Shown: piece after piece, positions 59,804 to 64,000 of the stretch | Layout of the letters: each line of letters begins with the position of its first letter | Numbering within the stretch: the stretch's first letter is position 1 | DNA from: Aurantiochytrium sp. KH105 | Lineage: Eukaryota; Sar; Bigyra; Thraustochytrida; Thraustochytriidae | Direction of reading: 5' to 3' | Length of the DNA stretch: 64,000 nt | NCBI GenBank assembly: GCA_003116975.1 | Contig: BGKB01000174.1 | Span: forward strand, 62,001 to 126,000 | Position numbers and translations under genes: made by a program | Notes under the pieces: generated by a model | What the model was told of the DNA's origin: nothing | The model's input: the letters and a program-made list of their open reading frames with translations, nothing else | Database searches by the model: none

Positions 59804-61297
59804 TCTTGCGTCCAGAAAAAGGCTAGCGTGCTGAGTCGTCGCTGGTGCCTCGCTTGTATGCTGCGCGTGGTCGTCCAAAAGTAAAAAGCTCGTCAGTCAG
59901 CGGTGCGTTCTCGTCGAAAGCGTGCGGCGGCGCGTCCTTCGTTGCCGCGTTCGTTCGCCGGTTGGCTCTCGCCGGCCCACTCTCTCGCCTTCGGCGACAG
60001 CTCCGCGCCCTCGCGCACGCGGGTGCGACGAGAGAGTGAGGAGAGGGGGGGGAGGGACCGCGGCCAGGGAGCCAGGAGGCGACCATCGGCGCGGCGCGCG
60101 AGGCCGTCGGTCGGCGAGCGAGCGGTCTCCGCCATGCCGCGCCCGGCTGGATGGATGCGGAAAAGAAGGAAAGAAGCATGGCGCCGGCGAAGCCATGCCT
60201 GCGCGCTCCCGTCCCGCTCCTCGCGGCGGGGCGGGCGCTCTGCGAAGCGGCGGCGTCGAGAACGGCGCGCGCGGCGAGCGGCGAGCGCCAGCGAGCGGCC
60301 GCGGCCGACGCCCCCCCGCCCCTCGCAAACGGTGGCGGCGGCGGGCGCGGCGGGCGGCGGCGACGTACCTGTCGGTGGTTGGTCGTTTGCTTCTCTATCT
60401 TTCGCGCCCTTTGCGGCCCTTTCGTGACCCTTTGCCACCGCCGCCACCACTGGGTTATCGGGCGCAGCAAGTGGCCTATGCACACGCCCAAGTCGGCCTT
60501 TCGCGCCCCTTCTTTGCTGCGCCTCGTCTCTCCGCCAGCGGTTGGCGCCCCGCCGCAAGTGCGCGAATCGCGCGCCACAAGTCGGAAATACGCAGCGACA
60601 AGTCGCCTATCGCCCGTGCGCTAGTGCGCGCTGGTTTTCGAGAAGAACGGCCGCTGGCCGGCCCCCAGCCAACCTCCGGGAAGAGAACGGGATCGGGGGA
60701 ACGAACATAGAAAGAACGCGGAACGCGATGGGACGGAGACGTGGGAGAGGATATCCTAGGCTGACGGCCGCGGCGGTTTTTTTTTGGCGCTTTTTTGCAG
60801 TTCCTCTGTTTGGGTTCGAGCTGACCGTGACTGATGACTCGAACAGGCGGCCTCCCTGGCCTGCGAGGCCGAGACCTCGGTCGACACGACTAGCTTGCAA
60901 GGGCACGACATTCTCGCCAGTAATGACAAGGCAAGCAAGCGGCAGCGAGTCTCATTCTGTAAAATGGAGTCCGGGCTCTGAGTCGATCGACAGGGGTTTT
61001 AAGAACTTCGGTGCAAACTTGCGCCGAAGAATCATCATAGCGAGATAGGGAACAAAGGGAACGGGGAGAGGAGAGTTTGAAAAAAGAAAAAAAAAAGAAA
61101 AAAAAAAGAAAAAGAAGAATCGAGCAGAACAACAAGCAAGAAGAAAGAAGCGGCGCGGTGGAGCTGGAGGGATTGTTGAGCTGTCGGCGCAGCGCTGCGC
61201 GTATCGCTTGCGCTCGTGGACGTAGTGCGCGCGTCTGATTTCTCATTTTCTAGTGAGAAGGTCCTTCCGAGGAGCAAAGGACTGGAGGGAAACCGAG
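59804..61297. promoter_or_regulatory. Long divergent upstream region of Ran and PHF5A genes
   Basis: 1494 bases, head-to-head. The left part is extremely GC-rich (59900-60400), with overlapping Arg/Pro/Ala-rich ORFs in all frames, typical of composition rather than coding. Near 60460-60610 short ACAAGT(C/G) and CAAGTCGG words recur. The right end is A-rich (61078-61125), just upstream of PHF5A. No gene is supported. Confidence 0.5.
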
Positions 61298-61633
61298 ATG
61301 TCGGCCAAGCACCACACAGACTTGGTGCTATGCAGGAAGCTTGCGGGCGTCGCCGTGGCCAAAGTCTGCGATAAGCACGATGGTCAATGCCCGATTTGTG
61401 ACTCCTTTGTGAGGCCAGACACGCTGGTGCACGTCTGTGATGAGCACAACTACGGCTCCATGCAAGGAAAGTGTATTATCTGCAACGCCCCTGGGACCTC
61501 CGAGGCGTACTATTGTAAAGAATGCGTCTTGCAGGAGAAAGATCGCGATGGTTGCCCAAAAGTGATCAATCTAGGCTCGTCGCGCGCCGACAACTTTTAC
61601 GAGCAGCAAAAGTATGGCTTTTCGAGGCGATGA
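61298..61633 (+). CDS. PHF5A: PHF5A/Rds3, SF3b subunit of the U2 snRNP
   Basis: Small zinc-knot protein of the SF3b complex that helps U2 snRNP bind the branch point. The 111-residue product matches human PHF5A (110 residues): [42 protein letters not shown] and [18 protein letters not shown]. Three otherwise conserved cysteines are changed: H27 (CEKC to CDKH), D41 (RPCT to RPDT) and H50 (CDEC to CDEH). Two of these are Cys-to-His, which can still bind zinc. The start is the ATG at 61298; the frame is open 15 codons further but without an upstream ATG. There is no intron, unlike the other small genes here. Confidence 0.96.
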   Translation: MSAKHHTDLVLCRKLAGVAVAKVCDKHDGQCPICDSFVRPDTLVHVCDEHNYGSMQGKCIICNAPGTSEAYYCKECVLQEKDRDGCPKVINLGSSRADNFYEQQKYGFSRR

Positions 61634-62662
61634 TTGCACATCCTTTCTCTCATTACACAATGACCAGGATTTTGCGCTCGCAGAATTGTCACTCGCGCAA
61701 TCTGCATTGAAAATAGCGTAACATCGAGTGAAGTTGCATCAGCGTAACGCCGAGTGAAGTTGCATCAGCGTAACGCCGAGTGAAGTTGCATCAGCGTAAC
61801 GCCGAGTGGAGCTAGGCTAGTTGCGCGACTTGCAATACCTTGCAGAGGGCAATGACAACCCAGGAATTGCTGGGTGTTATTTCTCGTTGCGAAGATTCTC
61901 TTTGCTGAGCATTGGCGCTGCTCGTGCTGGATTGTATTTGGACGACATAGCTCCACTCGTCTCTGCTTTGCAAGTTCTGAAAAATCTGTCCACATCAATG
62001 TCTTTGTTTGAAGCTAAACTGCAGGCACGTCTCCTGAACGTGCAATTGCGCATCTCATCTCGTTTCTCCAAGATGGACCGGCATTGTATCGGACAGCAAA
62101 CAAATTCTGTTCTCACGTGCTCATCTTTCTGACTAAAAAGGTCACGCGTGAGCAATCGCATGGCCTATTGCAGGCGATTCTCGATACGACGAAAGGAAAC
62201 ATCTCGGCTTCTTTGGCATACGTCGTCGGAAGAAGGCAGGCATTGGATTCTGTGCACAGTGCAGACTTTTTTCCGTGCAGAAAGTTTGAGCACGCGCGCT
62301 ACATATCGAAGGCCACCCGTTCAAGAGATGATGTACAACTTCTTGCGCGGTCGCATGGTCTTGCTCGTCCTGGCAATATGTATAAAATACACACGATTTT
62401 CTTTGTAGTACTACTACTTTCGCGCCAATCAGCGTGGGACTTTGGGTTTGTGCAATTTGCCCGTCCTTACTGCAATCCGATCCTTTTGAACAACGTTGAA
62501 GGTTCCGATTGACAGTGATGGAGTGAGATAAATTTGTGCAGCAGCGAAGCAAAGAGCCCGTCGCGCCGAGAACTGGCTGGGCTAAGCTCAACTACCGGAA
62601 ACTATAATGTAGCGAGAACCTGCGGTGCACACACCCGGAAAACAAAAATAGGCTATAGCTAG
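61634..62662. other. Gene-free region with a 26-bp tandem repeat
   Basis: Base composition is more AT-rich than average for the window. It contains the 26-bp repeat (61715-61808) and ORFs of about 100-150 residues without recognisable motif. It may include the end of the transposable element that starts at 62663; no terminal inverted repeat could be assigned. Confidence 0.5.
61715..61808. repeat. 26-bp tandem repeat, 3.6 copies
   Basis: Unit AGCGTAACGCCGAGTGAAGT followed by TGCATC, starting at 61715, 61741, 61767 and 61793. Copies 2 and 3 are identical; copy 1 differs at three bases; copy 4 degenerates after about 16 bases. It begins 81 bases after the PHF5A stop. Confidence 0.95.
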
Positions 62663-64000
62663 CTAGCTCGTAATTGGCAGATGACAAACGTTTAAGATTG
62701 TGGCGACAACCTGAAAGGCTGGTGATATGAGGTCGACCTGATGAATAGGCACCTTGCTTGAGAGCCAGTGAAAATCCTTGACGCGACTGATTGCTCGCTC
62801 CACATGGATGCGAAAGTTTGCACTTCTCCTCGTTTTGTTCGCTTCCTCAGGAGTCAGCATGTGCTGCCCTCTGAATCGTTTGGGTGGCATGAACAAGTAC
62901 GCACCTCGACGCGCAAGAGCATCACTCACGAGAAAGCCTTTATCAGCCACAATAGTTTGACCAGGAAAGACGCATTCATCGTAGAAGCCCGAGCACTCTG
63001 TAATCAAAGGGTCCGAGATCTCACCTGGATATGCCTTGGAAACCCAGCCAATGAATCCGCAGGCTGACACCGCGATCAACAGCTTGACCGTGTTTCGTGA
63101 CTTATACTCGCTCCACGTTGCGCTCTGCGCTTCTGGGTTGTCAGGAACCTGAATTTCGAGCTCAGTAGCGTCGAGAATATAACTAATTGTGTGGTTTCCA
63201 AATCTCTTTGAAACCTCACTTGGGCAAGTGTCCTCGAGCATCTCCGCGCTCATCGATGGAAAGGCAATCTTGAAGCAGAAGTACATTGTCATGATCCCAA
63301 ACTCAAAATTGCGCGATACCGTGCTTTGGCTCAAGCTAAAGAGCGAACCAACAACGACCTGAGAGAGATTAAGTCGTCAAATCATCAACGTGAGAAGAAT
63401 ACGGTCCTCAAGTGAGAGACATGGAGGGCCTGAAGAATGCGTGGTGCGGATCGAGGGGGTAGAAATTGTCTTCTTTGGCGCCCGTCGGCGCTTTGCGGAC
63501 GTCGTGTCTGCCCTATGTTCGGCCCATAATGAGTTACTGGCAACTCGCTGCAAGGCGTCGTCCGCTTGAAAAGCACGAAGGACATCAATGATGCTTTCGA
63601 AAACTTCTACACTCGTCACGCCAGTGAAGAAACGAATGTTTTCGGCGTATCGCTTCGTATTTTTGAAGCGAGACCACCGAAGAGGCTGCTCAGCGGATGT
63701 TGGAACCATAAGAAACTTGAGCCCATGATCTTTGTCCGTAATGGTCGCTTTCACATCGAGTAACTTCTTCTCTACTTTGTTCTTGGCATCTTTCTCTGAT
63801 TTGAGATCGGCCCTGAGGCGTCCAATTTCATCCGTGAGGCGACCATTTTTAACCGTGAGGCGACCGACTTCGTGCTCGAGGCGATCAGTCTCAGGATTCT
63901 TTTTCAAGCGCTCGTGCCGTTCGGTAGCGACATGAGACTCTACCTCTCCCTTCGTCTGTGTCAGCTGAGACCTTACCTCGGCTAGCTCACTACCCGCCCG
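62663..64000 (-). pseudogene. DDE_Tnp_4 (Harbinger-like) transposase with one in-frame stop, 5' end beyond window
   Basis: One reading frame runs from the window edge to 62663, interrupted only by TGA at 63377-63379. The N-terminal part (from 64000) is coiled coil (KKNPETDRLEHEVGRL...), then RFKNTKRYAENIRFFTGV and LSLEDRILLTLM, the block before the helix-turn-helix of DDE_Tnp_4 transposases. After the stop, RLNLSQ and LSQSTVSRNFEF complete that helix-turn-helix. The catalytic core follows with D in YILDATELEI, D in IVADKGFLVSDAL and E in RIHVERAISRVKDF, so the D-D-E triad appears intact. Family members normally read LMKLRLNL where this copy reads LMI-stop-RLNL, consistent with a single nonsense change; no frameshift is seen. 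It could be a recently inactivated copy or a sequencing error. Confidence 0.8.

Noticed and set aside
59823-60578. 251-codon ORF upstream of Ran and its overlapping frames
   Set aside because: Arg/Pro/Gly-rich in every frame on both strands, which reflects GC composition; no motif.
61821-62512. Two ORFs between PHF5A and the transposase
   Set aside because: About 100 and 140 codons without recognisable motif; overlapping antisense ORFs are of similar length.
1-64000. tRNA, rRNA or spliceosomal RNA genes
   Set aside because: Looked for tRNA arms, 5S and U6-like sequences in the intergenic stretches by eye and found none convincing; a covariance-model scan would be needed to exclude them.

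Overview
This window is nuclear DNA of a GC-rich, intron-poor, gene-dense unicellular eukaryote. It holds 22 recognisable protein-coding genes, one broken transposase gene at the right edge, and many simple repeats. Eukaryotic genes (Ran, NOP10, KNL1, NAA10, PHF5A, Mob1, NUS1) and six GT-AG introns with donors GTAAGT or GTACGT rule out a prokaryote. The gene repertoire suggests a stramenopile, possibly a labyrinthulomycete/thraustochytrid: a bacterial-type PEP carboxylase, a WRKY19-like zinc-repeat protein, a plant-type RHL1-like topoisomerase VI factor, and Skp1-type prolyl hydroxylase and GT60 domains. That placement is inference from gene content.

Layout. 1-2470: repeat-rich, no convincing gene. 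2471-5512 (+): PEP carboxylase. 6211-16733 (all -): CaMK-like kinase, membrane-anchored TTL-like protein, peroxisomal 2,4-dienoyl-CoA reductase, Mob1 (3 exons), ankyrin-HDAC. 17207-25459 (+): an 8.25 kb uninterrupted ORF for a Nup188-like protein fused to a SAM-like and an acyl-protein-thioesterase-like domain. 25699-30095 (-): zinc-repeat protein and a divergent UBA5-like E1, separated by about 1.7 kb with no gene and a 59-bp minisatellite. 30734-31055 (+): NOP10 (2 exons). 31140-32780 (-): RHL1-like protein. 33187-36408 (+): prolyl-4-hydroxylase/GT60 fusion, then NUS1 (2 exons). 36797-41902 (-): KNL1 with MELT-like repeats. 42597-46759 (+): QSOX and a membrane Sec14-like protein. 47021-48427 (-): CHCT-domain protein. 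49183-54390 (+): IQ/p25-alpha/WW/B-box scaffold. 54474-59803 (-): NAA10 (2 exons), a coiled-coil protein, Ran (2 exons). 61298-61633 (+): PHF5A/Rds3. 62663-64000 (-): DDE_Tnp_4/Harbinger-like transposase with one in-frame stop, running off the window.

Organisation. Seven gene pairs are head-to-head with roughly 0.4-1.5 kb between start codons. Several upstream regions carry arrays with a 5-bp period. All six introns lie in proteins of 305 residues or fewer, while genes up to 8.25 kb have none. Most genes are housekeeping functions (kinetochore, nuclear transport, spliceosome, snoRNP, N-terminal acetylation, dolichol synthesis). There is no operon-like pathway cluster.

Most notable are two domain fusions: P4H+GT60, which would place Skp1-type prolyl hydroxylation and its first glycosylation in one polypeptide, and Nup188+SAM+thioesterase-like.
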